NCBI RefSeq assembly: GCF_045679555.1
Contig: NC_092094.1
Location: forward strand, 16,072,612-16,136,611
Direction of reading: 5' to 3'
DNA from: Salvelinus alpinus
Lineage: Eukaryota > Chordata > Actinopteri > Salmoniformes > Salmonidae
Length of the DNA stretch: 64,000 bases
Positions 12,501 through 21,905 of the stretch are shown piece after piece (position 1 is the stretch's first letter; each line of letters opens with the position of its first letter). The translations under genes were made by a program, and so were the position numbers. Under the pieces are notes generated by a model. The model searched no databases. It saw only the letters and a program-made list of their open reading frames with translations, and was not told the DNA's origin.

Positions 12501-15500
12501 TCTGCGGGAAACCACACCCAGAATACAAGCCAGCTGCACTCTCTAAGCTACCACTGCTCCCAATCAGACTCTGACCTGGCAGCCCTACAGGCTGAGTATA
12601 ATCTGAGCTATCACTCTGCCAGAAACTTGCCTGCCTCGTATTCCCCCACCCCTGGAGCACAAGCAACCTGCTCCACCTCCCCGTCAGCATCAGCCTCCTC
12701 TGGGGGTCCTCTGAGGCAACTGTCCCCCAGCAGAGCCCAGGGCCTGGCCTCTAGTAGTGACCCCCAGGAGTGTCCCCCGGCCCCCCATTTCCTTTTCTCA
12801 AACGACCAAGAGAAAGTGAACATCAAGCAGGAACCAGAGGAGAAGCTGCCTCTCGGCAACATGAGGCTCCAGGAGATCACACTGGATGATGGTAAGAGGC
12901 TCAGATGATAAATGTTCTCTAGGGCAGGTATTCCCAAACTGGGGTACTGGGGTATGCGCAATGCTGTCGGGGGTACGGCAATAAAAAAGTGATTAATATA
13001 AAAACGTATTTTTTTATTATTAAAAACATTTATATAAAACATTTAAATTTTCTAAAATTTTCAAACAGTAGATTTTCCAACGGCGCTATACATTTGTGTG
13101 AGGTTTTTTTCTCGCCTGAGTATCCTCGTTTTACTGCCTAAAATGAAACCATCTGGTGTTCAGCAAAATAACAACACAATGTCAAATACAGGTAGCCTAG
13201 TCAAATAATTAACATCCAATTACATTAACCGTTACTCTCGCGGGAATTGCACTAACGGTCCGTATGTAGTCAAACGTAGCTGCTGCTCATTCCGTTTGCT
13301 CGAAAATTGTTAAATGGTTAAAAAAAGACACATACCAGCTACTACCAGTACTACACCTGCACAAGTTGTTTTGCTTCCACGAGCACATCCAATGCTAGCA
13401 CCAGTAATTCTACATTTGTTGTTAGCCCAGCTAGCATGGACACTGACAGTTGTGAATCTGATGCATCCGAAGAGCTACTGCCCCCTTACCCGGGAAAGCA
13501 CCGAACAACAGACAGGGACGTTGGACCATCGAAGAGGCACAAATATGATGAGATCTCAATTGATTTGTTGTTCACTTATATTGGGAGTAGTGCCTTTCCT
13601 CAGCCACAGTGTGATATATGTGCAAAAGTACTATCTGACAACTCAATGAGACTTTCACTCTTGCGCAGACATTTAGAAACAAAACACGTCAATTTGAAAA
13701 ATAAGCCGCGGGTGTTTTTTGAGCGAGAATTAATTCTACTTTTGACTATAAAATGTATAAAAGCAGAAACCATTGATAAGAAGGGGCTGGAAGAGTCTTA
13801 TATGGTGAGCTACCGAGTGACGAGGACAGGCAAGCCTCATACTATTGTGGAGGACTTAATTCTTCCTGCTGCCGCGGATATGGCTGGGACAATGCTGGGG
13901 GAAAAGGCCAAAAATGCTATACAGACAATGACTTCATCAAACAACACTGTTTCATGACGCATCAGTGACATGGCAGGAGATGTTTTGAAACAATTACTGC
14001 TTCGCATACAAGCCAGTGAATTCTATGCGTTACAGCTGGATGAGTCAACAGACATGGTGGACCTGACACAGCTCCTGGTATATGTCTGTTACGTTTATGG
14101 GGGGTCAATCAAGGAAGACATCCTCGTCTGCAAACCACTGGAAACCAGGACAACAGGAGAGGATATTTTTTAAGTACTGGACAGCTTTGTGACATCAAAT
14201 GGACTTTGGTGGTCAAGATGTGTTGGTATCTGTACTGATGCCGCAAAATGACAGGGAGACATAGCGGAGTGGTAACGAGCGTGCAAGCAGTTGCTCCCGA
14301 CGCCACTTGGGTACACTGCAGCATCCACCGAGAGGCTCTTGCTGCCAAAGGAATGCCTGACAGCTTGAAAGACGTTTTGGACACTACAGTGAAAATAGTT
14401 AACTTTGTTAAAGCAAGGCCCCTGAACTCTCGTGTGTTTTCTGCACTATGCAATGCTATGGGCAGCGACCATGTAACGCTTTTACAACATACAGAAGTGC
14501 GCTGGTTATCAAGGGGCAAAGTATTGACACGTTTTTTAAATTGAGAGACGAGCTTAAAGTTTTCTTTACTGGCCATAATTTTCACTTGTCTGACCACTTG
14601 TCTGACCGACTCATGATGACGAGTTTCTAACACGACTGGCCTAGCTGGATGATGTTTTTTCTCACCTGAATGATCTGAATCTAGGATTACAGGAACTATA
14701 TTCAATGGACTCTCTGCAACTATATTCAATGTGCGGGACAAAATTGAGGCTATGATTAAGAAGTTGGAGCTCTTCTCTGTCTGCATTATCAAGGACAACA
14801 CACAGGTCTTTCCATCATTGTATGATTTTTTTGTGTGCAAATGGACGACGTCAAATGTGATATAGGGAAGCACCTGAGTGAGTTGGGTGCGCAATTACGC
14901 AGTTACTTTCCTGAAACGGATGACACAAACAACTGGATTCGTTATCCCTGTCATGCCCTGCCTCCAGTCCACTTACCGATATCTGAACAAGAGAGCCTCA
15001 TCGAAATTGAAACAAGCAGTTCTGTGAAAATTTTATTTAATCAGAAGCCACTGCCAGATTTCTATCCTGCGTTGGAAAATCGCGCTGTTAAGACACTGAT
15101 GCCCTTTGCAACCACGTACCTATGTGAGAGTGGATTCTAGGCCCTCACTAGCATGAAAAATAAATACAGGCACAGACTGTGTGTGGAATTTTTTTTAAGA
15201 CTGAGACGCTGTCCAATACAAAACAACATTGCAGAGTTATGTGCATCCTTTTAAGCACACCCTTCTCATTAACCTGTGGTTAATTCCTGAGTTATTCACA
15301 ATTTTCAATGAACAAATAAAGTTTTATATGTAAGATGGCAAAATAAAGAGCAAAATTATTGATTATTATTATGTTATTATTTGTGACATGTAAGAGCTCT
15401 TTGTCACTTCCCACGAGCTGCCTTGTGACAAAAACTCACACTCATTCTTATGTTAAATGAATGTATCGTATAGTGTGTGTGTGGCAGGCTTACAATGATG

Positions 15501-18500
15501 TAAAAAAAAAAAACATTTGAGAGTGCGCTGACCCTTGTGCTAGCTGGAGGTTGAATGTTTGAAGGGGTACTGGACTATAAAAAGTTTGGGAACCACTGAT
15601 CTTGGGTATTTAGAGCACAGTTATTACTGGGCCATTAGCTATGAATGAAGGGGTAGAATAGATGATTTTTCCCTATCTGATCGGTCTTATTTATTTTATT
15701 CTCAGGAGAGTTACTTTAAAGAAATCGGTTAGAAAGCAGTAATAAAGAACATTACAGTGCAGGAATCAATGGATGCCATTGCACTGTGGGCTAGGTGATA
15801 GGCAGCTGTAGGGCTGGCTGTAATTACAAGCCTTCAGGGGCCAGGCAATGAACCATTAAGCTCTCAGGCTCTCACCATGCCGACCAGATATTTTAATGAA
15901 TCACCTCTCGCTGGACGGACTGTGTTTGTCCCAACCACACAGTCAGTCACTGTTGCCCAGTTTTCTTGTCACCATAGGCATATGCCCACTGGGTCTTTGT
16001 TTGCTGTCCTACAGGGCTGCATGGCTGCCTGCCCATGTATGTGTGTGTGCGCAGTTGTGCACATATGTCTATGTGTGTTTGCGTACATTATGATCTAGGT
16101 CAGGGCTCTCCAACCCTGTTCCTGGAGAGCTAGGTTATGTAGGTTATCTAGCATACCTAATTCTAATAATTAGCTGGTTGATCAGCTGCATCAGGTTAGT
16201 CACAACTGGGGTTGGAGTGAAAACCTATTACCAGGTAGCTCTCCAGGAACAGGGTTGAAGAACGCTGATCTAGGTTAATTATAGGCAGGAGCCCTCGTTG
16301 CTAGTTGAGGAGATAACACTTTTAACTGTGATTGACACTATAGACACTATAATCACACAGATGGTAACTTGCATGCTAATCTGCTTCAGTTACCGTCTGT
16401 GGCACAGCTGTCACAGTGCAGTGATGACAGGTATTCATAGCACCCCCACAACCCCCTCACTACATATGGCTTGGAAATAAGACGCATGGTCTGAGTTTGG
16501 TGGAAGGGTTCTCTTTGAACTTGGACTTTCACCCTACAGGGTTTCTGCGACTCTGATACATAAATTAAGGTACAGCAAGCTTATGCCACATTAGGTGATA
16601 ATGATTTAATTCAAAGGATTTAATCAATTTTAATTTCAAATGACAGTGATTTCATTGATTTACAGTGCTGGGATCTTTTAGTTTTAGTAATTTTGTTTTG
16701 CTTAACTTCTTATGGCTGAGGGCAGTATTGAGTAGCTTGGATGAATAAGGTGCCCAGAGTAAACTGCCTGCTACTCAGTCCCAGAAGCTAAGATATGCAT
16801 ATTAGTAGATTTGGATAGAAAACACTCTGAAGTTTCTGAAACTGTTTGAATGATGTCTGTGAGTATAACATAACTCATATGGCAGGCAAAAACCTGAGAA
16901 AAAATCCAACCAGGAAGTGGGAAATCTGAGGTTTGTAGTTTTTCAACTCATCGCCTATCGAATATACAGTGGGATATTGGTCATATTGCACTTCCTAGGG
17001 CTTCCACTAGATGTCAACAGTCTTTAGAATTTTGTTTGATGCTTCTACTGTGAAGGAGAGGGGAATGAGGGCTCTTTGAGTCAGGGGTCTGGCAGAGTGC
17101 CACGAGCTGACCACGCGCGTTCACATGAAAGTTAGCTTGCGTTCCATTGCATTTCTGAAGACAAAGGAATTCTCCGGTTGAAACATTATTGAAGATTTAT
17201 GATAAAAACATCCTAAAGATTGATTCTATACATCGTTTGACATGTTTCTACGGACTGTAACGGAACTTTTTGACTTTTCGTCTGCTCGCGCCTCATGAAT
17301 TTGGATTACTGGGCTAAACGCGCGAACAAAAAGGAGGTATTTGGACAAATGATGTACTTTATTGAACAAATCAAACATTTATTGTGGAACTGGGATTCCT
17401 GGGAGTGCATTCTGATGAAGATCATCAAAGGTAAGTGAATATTTATAACGCTATTTCTGACTTCTGTTGACTCCAACATGGTTTTGTTGTCTGAGCGCTG
17501 TACTCTGATTATTGCATGGTTTGCTTTTTCCGTAAAAAAATTTTGAAATCTGACACAGCGGTTGCATTAAGGAGAAGTATATCTCTAATTCTGTGCATAA
17601 CACTTGTATCTTCTATTCAAGTTTATGATGACTATTTCTGTAAATTGATGTGGCTCTCTGCAAAATCACTGGATGTTTTGGAAGCAAAACATTACTGAAC
17701 GTAACGCGCCAATGTAAACTGAGATTTTTGGATATAAATATGCACTTTATCGAACAAAACATACATGTATTGTGTAACATGAAGTCCTATGAGTGTCATC
17801 TGATGAAGATCATCAAAGGTTAGTGATTCATTTTATCTCTATGTCTGCTTTTTGTGACTCCTGTCTTTGGCTGGAAAAATGGCTGTGTTTTTCTGTGACT
17901 AGGTACTGATCTAACATAATCGTTTGGTGTGCTTTTGTCGTAAAGCCTTTTTGAAATCGGACACTGTGGTGGGATTAACAACAAGTTTATCTTTAAAATG
18001 GTGTGAAATACTTGTATGTTTGAGAAATTTTAATTATGAGATTTCTGTTGTTTGAATTTGGCGCCCTGCACTTTCACTGGCTGTTGTCAAATCGATCCCA
18101 TTAACGGGATCTTAGCCGATCTCAGCCATAAGAGGTTTAAAGCATAAAATAGTTTAAGGCCCTTACAGTGTCTTGTAACTGGTCTTGGAGGAAGGGAGCT
18201 GGTGCAGTCAAGCTGTCTGAGTTCCCGTCAGTCTGTTGGTTGGAAAAGCCAGGGACTTGTTATTTCGGTCCCCACAGTGCTAGCCTGGTGCTGTGTGTTT
18301 GTTTACATATGTTTGTTTGGGCGGCAGGTAAGCAGTTAGAGCGTTGGGCCAGTAACCAAAAGGACTGATGATTTGAATACCCGAGCCGACAAGGTGAAAC
18401 ATCTGTCGCTGTGCACTTCAGCAAGGCATTTAACCCCAATTTACTTCATGGGTGCTGTACTACTATGGCTGACCCTGTAAAACAACACATTTCACTGCAC

Positions 18501-19427
18501 CTATCCAGTGTATGTGACAATGAAACATTTTTTTTTTTTTTTTTTTTTTTATAGATGTGGTCTTTCATCTACCCTCATACACAGCTCGGGTTTCAAACAC
18601 ACCACATTTTCATGGGCAGGCTATGAATAGACAGTGTATATGTGGCCTTATGATCCATGTGTTTTTGTTGCACTGTGGGGAATATAAATAGACATCACAA
18701 ATACAGACCGGAGCCTCAGCCATCGACATGGATCACACCATTTGATAAAGCTCCAGAATATGTTTTCACCATACAGCCAATTCTAACCTTTAGACAAGGC
18801 CTCAATGCTTGGTCATTTTTCATAATGCGTGACATTTGTAGATGGAGAGTGTCACTAAAATAATACAATGTACAGATGTAGGATCTTAATTTGATCAGTC
18901 TTTTGTTGATGAGAGTTTTCCTGCACAGCAGGAAATGCAAATACTTCTAAAGTTTTAAGTTTTAATTTCCACTTAAAAATTTCAACCTGATTTGCCCTAA
19001 CGTAAAGTGTATCATCCCGTACAAAAAATATTAATGAATTATAATCAACATAATAATTCACATTTCCTGTTGCTGCAGGATAATTTTCCAGCTGTAGCAA
19101 ACTGGCTCAAATTAAGATCCTACATCTGTATCAACAATGCACTGCATTGTATGTGTCAATGTTGTATTGCTTGATGTGTCATTTACTTACTTTTACATTT
19201 GTGATTTGGTTTATATTTAGGAGATGGGCAATGCTGCTCTCAGATGGCTGAATCAACTATAAAGAAACCAACAACAAGAGGCTTGAAACTAAACCCCTGT
19301 TTGTCTCTCTTTTGCAGTGAATGAGATCATCGACAGAGACATATCTCAGCTCATTGGTGGTGGTGCAGCAGAGTCCAGCCAACCAGGACAGGATCCTTAT
19401 GAATGGGATTCTGTGATTCTCCAGTGA
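469..19427 (+). CDS. nfatc3: nfatc3: nuclear factor of activated T cells 3 (10 exons, 1051 aa)
   Basis: Calcium/calcineurin-controlled transcription factor that moves from cytoplasm to nucleus when dephosphorylated. Exons: 469-556, 5569-6730, 7152-7314, 8264-8463, 10463-10635, 11446-11586, 11664-11719, 11829-12891, 19318-19427; the 1063-nt exon 11829-12891 matches two exons in my memory of mammals, hence the usual count of ten. The exons sum to 3156 nt, open throughout, all introns GT-AG. Visible in order: PSIQIT calcineurin-docking motif (residues 100-105), a serine-rich region around [12 protein letters not shown] (173-184), SP repeats (about 199-209, 242-258, 296-313), KRRHSS nuclear-localisation patch, Rel DNA-binding loop [10 protein letters not shown] (448-457), IPT domain (about 609-700), and a proline/serine-rich tail with VKQE and IKQE sumoylation-like sites and the conserved ending LDDVNEII. 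Protein resembles NFATC3 more than NFATC1, 2 or 4. Which salmonid or teleost duplicate this is cannot be told here. Strictly, nine coding segments are seen. Confidence 0.95.
752..1085. mobile_element. hAT-type MITE, copy 1 (CAGGGTTC... ends)
   Basis: About 330 bp starting CAGGGTTCACCAACTGG and sharing long similarity with 10672-10993, including the GGCGGCCCAC and AATTTGGCCCGC blocks. No clean target duplication is seen at this copy, and its right end is approximate. Lies in nfatc3 intron 1. Confidence 0.65.
1390..1586 (-). mobile_element. tRNA-derived SINE (HpaI-type), minus orientation
   Basis: Read on the minus strand it has a tRNA-like head with box A (TAGTGGTTAGAGTGTTGGGCC) shortened to TAGTGGTTAGAGTG, box B (GGTTGCTGGATCGAATCCC), and GTTAAC in the body, ending near AACTGACTTGCC. 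This matches the salmonid HpaI SINE layout from memory. Confidence 0.75.
1587..2411 (+). mobile_element. Tc1-like transposon relic, 5'-truncated
   Basis: Degenerate + strand Tc1 transposase: conceptual reading in shifting frames shows [17 protein letters not shown] and [12 protein letters not shown] blocks of the DDE catalytic domain, with stops and frameshifts. The right end runs to ..catggcaccg at a TA dinucleotide. The left terminal repeat is missing. Confidence 0.75.
2414..3457 (-). mobile_element. Tc1-like transposon relic (family shared with 48990-50130)
   Basis: Minus-strand transposase fragments at 2884-3381 (helix-turn-helix linker and [10 protein letters not shown], first catalytic Asp), 2635-2853 (FQHDN-like second Asp and PDMSPIGHV, where the catalytic Glu of the usual PIEH is Gly) and 2453-2680. 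Frames are broken. The 5' end of the element at 3457 carries GCGTTTATATTTTAGTTCAG, the terminal repeat of this family; the opposite terminal repeat is absent, lost at the join with the previous relic. Confidence 0.8.
3982..4605. mobile_element. TA-flanked MITE (ACTGAGTGTACAA... ends), copy 1
   Basis: Inverted ends CGCTGAGTGCACAACACATT and TTGGTGTACTCAGTG next to TA at both sides (3980-3981, 4606-4607). A separate TTAA-flanked MITE (4086-4440) is inserted in its centre. Sister copy in the opposite orientation at 40208-41240. Confidence 0.75.
4086..4440. mobile_element. TTAA-flanked MITE, copy 1
   Basis: A 355-bp non-coding block exactly between two TTAA sites (4082-4085 and 4441-4444). It matches 31747-32076 in reverse orientation, including TAGGCGAACTA / TAGTTCGCCTA and the ACCAGCTTCA / TGAAGCTGGT blocks. 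TTAA duplication is the piggyBac signature; no coding capacity. Confidence 0.7.
4608..5568 (+). other. nfatc3: nfatc3 intron 1, remainder
   Basis: Non-coding sequence between the MITE and exon 2. I see no recognisable repeat, gene or RNA. It ends in a good polypyrimidine tract and the acceptor atacccag. Confidence 0.6.
5569..6730 (+). CDS. nfatc3: nfatc3 coding exon 2 (regulatory domain)
   Basis: Acceptor atacccag, donor ttcag|gtttg. Encodes nearly the whole calcineurin-responsive regulatory domain: PSIQIT docking site, serine-rich region, three SP-repeat blocks and the KRRHSS nuclear-localisation patch, ending LFR just before the Rel domain. The repeated serine-proline blocks (for example [17 protein letters not shown]) are slightly expanded relative to mammals from memory. 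Confidence 0.95.
6731..8263 (+). other. nfatc3: nfatc3 introns 2 and 3 (with exon 3 between)
   Basis: Intron 2 is 6731-7151 and intron 3 is 7315-8263. Neither shows a transposon terminus, SINE head or open frame of note; they are the most repeat-free introns of the gene. Confidence 0.6.
7152..7314 (+). CDS. nfatc3: nfatc3 coding exon 3 (start of Rel homology region)
   Basis: Acceptor cacccag, donor caag|gtaata, phase 0 end. Encodes [12 protein letters not shown] through the DNA-contact loop [11 protein letters not shown], the most diagnostic NFAT motif, to GGHPLVK. Confidence 0.97.
8264..8463 (+). CDS. nfatc3: nfatc3 coding exon 4 (Rel homology region)
   Basis: Acceptor attttcag, donor agcag|gtactg. 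Encodes [20 protein letters not shown] through LPENNMS, highly conserved Rel-homology sequence. Confidence 0.97.
8702..10196 (-). mobile_element. Tc1-like transposon with uninterrupted transposase
   Basis: Inverted terminal repeats AACTCAGCAAAAAAAGAAACG (left) and GGTTTCTTTTTTTGCTGAGTT (right), trimmed here to their first 20 positions in the comparison, abut TA at both sides (8700-8701, 10197-10198). The interior carries the minus-strand transposase at 8839-9903. Inserted antisense in nfatc3 intron 4. Confidence 0.9.
8839..9903 (-). CDS. Tc1/mariner DD34E transposase, full-length open frame
   Basis: A cut-and-paste DNA transposase of 354 codons starting at ATG 9903. The N terminus (residues 1-60) is a paired-type helix-turn-helix ending in RPRSGRP; the catalytic domain has FSDESRF (D148), LQHDNA (D238) and LNPIEHVWD (E273), with 34 residues between the second Asp and the Glu, the DD34E spacing of Tc1. 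[10 protein letters not shown] precedes the second block. All catalytic residues are present and there is no stop or frameshift. The C terminus ([16 protein letters not shown]) is longer than in a typical ~340-residue Tc1 enzyme and may be read-through into the terminal region. Whether it is transcribed or active is unknown. Confidence 0.92.
   Translation of the reverse strand: MPRVPVHLRERAFGMLQGGMRTADVAREINCNVGTVRRLRQRYRETRWTADRPRSGRPHITTPAQDRYIRTSHLRDRYRMATTTVRVTPGTHNRSISAQIVRNRLREAGLRACRPVVRQVLTKHHRQQRAQTHRRWTRQDWQKVLFSDESRFCLTWGDGQIHVYRRKNERYTQACTLERDRFGGGGSVIVWGGVSQHRRTELVVIAGNLNAVRYRADVLLPHVVPFLQAHPDMTLQHDNAISHTARSVRDFLKDRNVSVLPWPAKSPDLNPIEHVWDMLDRRVRARAIPPRNVRELAGALVEEWGNISQQELANLVQSMRRCTAVLNAAGGHKILTVTFDFDPPLFRETLFHLC
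10463..10635 (+). CDS. nfatc3: nfatc3 coding exon 5 (Rel homology region)
   Basis: Acceptor ctctatag, donor tgct|gtgagt. Encodes [20 protein letters not shown] through ASIPVEC, linking the DNA-binding half to the IPT half of the Rel region. Confidence 0.97.
10672..10993. mobile_element. hAT-type MITE, copy 2, with perfect target duplication
   Basis: 322 bp from CAGGGTTCCCCAACTGG to GATGATCCCTG, flanked by a perfect 8-bp duplication gtatatgg (10664-10671, 10994-11001). Same family and orientation as 752-1085. Lies in nfatc3 intron 5, 36 bp after the exon 5 donor. Confidence 0.85.
11080..11272 (-). mobile_element. tRNA-derived SINE (HpaI-type), minus orientation
   Basis: Same layout as 1390-1586: tRNA-like boxes on the minus strand at the right end, GTTAAC in the body, tail near AACTGACATG and a flanking A-run at 11072-11083. 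In nfatc3 intron 5. Confidence 0.75.
11446..11586 (+). CDS. nfatc3: nfatc3 coding exon 6 (IPT domain)
   Basis: Acceptor cttgcag, donor ccctg|gtaaga. Encodes SQRSATDLP and the IPT core [20 protein letters not shown]. The next intron is only 77 bp. Confidence 0.95.
11664..11719 (+). CDS. nfatc3: nfatc3 coding exon 7 (56-nt exon, IPT domain)
   Basis: Acceptor tctccag, donor aaaaga|gtaagt. Encodes [19 protein letters not shown]. Found by homology and exact phase match with its neighbours; too short to stand out as an open frame by itself. Confidence 0.93.
11829..12891 (+). CDS. nfatc3: nfatc3 coding exon 8 (end of IPT and transactivation tail)
   Basis: Acceptor ctttgcag, donor gatg|gtaaga. Starts [12 protein letters not shown], carries the basic patch GKRRRS (689-694), then a long serine/proline/glutamine-rich tail with VKQE and IKQE sites and LQEITLDD. 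Reading runs without interruption through the point where mammals, from memory, have an exon junction after RFTY; about 20 residues (LAGASPHH...) separate the two halves here. Confidence 0.93.
12925..15598 (+). mobile_element. hAT transposon with broken BED-type transposase
   Basis: Inverted ends CAGGTATTCCCAAACT (left) and AGTTTGGGAACCACTG (right) with diverged 8-bp flanks ctctaggg / atcttggg (6 of 8 match). It holds a plus-strand transposase pseudogene (13436-15180). Inserted in sense in nfatc3 intron 9, 33 bp after the donor. Confidence 0.85.
13314..15180 (+). pseudogene. hAT/ZBED-like transposase, frameshifted
   Basis: Related to domesticated BED-finger hAT proteins of vertebrates (ZBED5/SCAND3 type). 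The first segment (13436-13957) contains a BED zinc finger, CDICAKVL...LRRHLETKH, followed by the conserved N-terminal hAT region; then 13970-14173 ([11 protein letters not shown], the first catalytic-block motif), 14248-14544 ([16 protein letters not shown] and [10 protein letters not shown]), and 14835-15140 ending in the hAT C-terminal dimerisation motif ([14 protein letters not shown]). Stops and frame changes separate the pieces, so it cannot make a full protein. Confidence 0.85.
15599..16092 (+). other. nfatc3: nfatc3 intron 9 segment
   Basis: No gene or terminal repeat recognised. A short TG-rich stretch occurs near 16037-16084. Confidence 0.5.
16101..16267. mobile_element. Short hAT-type MITE with perfect 8-bp duplication
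   Basis: 167 bp, ends CAGGGCTCTCCAACCCTG and CAGGGTTGAAGAACGCTG, near-palindromic with CTGTTCCTGGAGAGCT matched by AGCTCTCCAGGAACAG. Flanked by a perfect duplication atctaggt (16093-16100, 16268-16275). Non-coding. Confidence 0.9.
16706..18136. mobile_element. TTAA-flanked element with internal tandem duplication
   Basis: Flanked by TTAA at 16702-16705 and 18137-18140, with inverted ends CTTCTTATGGCTGAG and CTCAGCCATAAGAGGT. Two diverged ~390-bp direct repeats fill the right half (about 17300-17692 and 17700-18085), both containing CTGATGAAGATCATCAAAGG. No long open frame. TTAA target use suggests a piggyBac-like non-autonomous element (inference). Relative at 21173-21905. Confidence 0.7.
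18318..18552 (+). mobile_element. tRNA-derived SINE, plus orientation
   Basis: tRNA-like head with AGCAGTTAGAGCGTTGGGCC and GATTTGAATACC, body with CCGACAAGGTGAAACATCTG, 3' part AACACATTTCACTGCACC, and a T-run of about 22 at 18531-18552. The 3' part differs from the other three HpaI-type copies, so it is a separate family or subfamily. Confidence 0.65.
18873..19128. mobile_element. TA-flanked palindromic MITE
   Basis: 256 bp with inverted ends CAGATGTAGGATCTTAATTT and AAATTAAGATCCTACATCTG, exactly matching over 20 bp, flanked by TA (18871-18872, 19129-19130). A mariner-type non-autonomous element in nfatc3 intron 9, about 190 bp before the last exon. Confidence 0.85.
19318..19427 (+). CDS. 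nfatc3: nfatc3 terminal coding exon
   Basis: Acceptor cttttgcag. Completes LDDV and encodes [20 protein letters not shown] to a TGA at 19425-19427. Separated from the previous exon by a 6.4-kb intron full of mobile elements. Confidence 0.93.
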
Positions 19428-20725
19428 CAATGTTCTTCCATTCTTTGTCTTTCATTCGTTTTCTAATCATCATTACTCAGGACATGAGTTGACTGGTGCT
19501 ACCAATGCATTTGGCAGTTCTATTATTAACTGATCACAATTTTGATGGCAAAACTGTGGTGGCTTAAAGAGATTCTCCTGTTCTTTTGTATACTTTTTAG
19601 CCAGTAGTTTTGAAAGTAGCACTCACAAGCCAAAAGTTGTCCCTGAAAATTGCGTACTATGTCACATATGTGCACCAAGTCATTGCTCTCTCTGTCGCTC
19701 TGCTGTGTGTGCATCTTGCTAGCTGTCAATCAAATGGCGAGGGGCTGAAGCTCATTGGCTAGAACTTGAATTGCTGGGGGGCTGGCCCATGTGGGGGAAA
19801 ATGTAGCGAAAATGGCACAGCACAGCTTCACAAAAAACAGTCGCTTTCAAACTAGGGATTTCGTGACTAATTGAGAGAAGACAGTAATTCTGCTCATAGA
19901 TTATGCATGTATGAACTACACATTGACACATCCATCCCAAAACGGGAGGTTGAAAAAATAATTTGTAGTCACCAAAGTTCCCAAGCATGTCTTTAACTGG
20001 TGCAATTACCAACCCAGTCGCTGGTAATTCATACAGGTGGTTAGGTTGTAGAGAAGTTATGCCTGTTTAACAGATCAGGATTTTCAAGTCAAACTAAAGT
20101 ATCTTTCAGGAAAAAAGATGGCTATGCCTCTCATACCAAAGATTTTCCTGTCGCCTTTTGAAAAAGAGCAGATGGAGGCACAGCTAAAATATGTCAACTA
20201 ATGTCTATAAATGCATAAAAATGACTAATTTGCTGTTGAAAGAACCTTGATGTCAATGAAGAGGCTGAAGAAGGCCAAATAGTAAATGCTGTATTAATGT
20301 AATATTTATTAGCAAAATACATTAGATTTTAATCTATTTTTTTTATACTGTAGCTCTTGCAGTTGTATGATTCTTTAGAATAATGATACATTTTCGTAGC
20401 CTTGTATTGCCGGCCTGGTATTGTATGCCCATTTTCTATTTTAAGATTTTACTTTCCAAAGAATTTACAATTTTATAAAGAATTATATGACACTCTTTGG
20501 CAATACGTCAGGTGTGAAGCAGCTATTTCAAAGTCAAAGATTCTTCATCAGGTGGTTTTGTTCAATTAAAAGAAAAAAAAGATTGTTGGCTGTATCTATG
20601 AGTGGTTTCAAAATCATATAGGCCTACAACAGGTGGGTCGTGGGTGTAGGTGGTTACACTTTCTCCTTTTTTCCCACTCAGTCAACACATGCATGATGTT
20701 GCGACCACAGGAATGGGACAACATG
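19428..20725 (+). other. nfatc3: nfatc3 3' UTR and downstream flank
   Basis: Non-coding, mostly unique-looking sequence after the nfatc3 stop. I see no canonical AATAAA; an ATTAAA followed by an A-rich run lies near 20565-20580 and could serve as a poly(A) signal. The next 2-bp TA marks the start of the large nested transposon. The UTR end is not determinable by eye. Confidence 0.4.
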
Positions 20726-21172
20726 TACAGTGTCTTCAGAAAGTATTCACACCCCTTGACTTTTTTTAAAATGGATTCAATTCAGATTTTGTGTCACTGG
20801 CCTACACAATAGCCCATAATGTCAAAGTGGAATTCTGTTTTTAGAATTTTTTGTAAATTATTTTCAAATTAAAAGCTGAAATATCTTGAGTCAATAAGTA
20901 TTCAACCCCTTTGTTATGGAAAGCTTAACAAGTCACATAATAAGCTCCTGTGTGCAACAATAGTGTTTAACATGATTTTGGAATAACTATCTCATCTCTG
21001 TACCCCACACATACAATTATATGTAAGGTCCCACAGTCGAGCAGTGAATTTCAAACATAGATTCAAACAGAAAGACCAGGGAGGTTTTCGAATGCCATGC
21101 AAAGAAGGGCACCTATTTGTAGATGGGTAAAAAAAATCCCATTCACTACAAAGATACAGGCATCCTTCTTAA

Positions 21173-21905
<733 letters not shown>

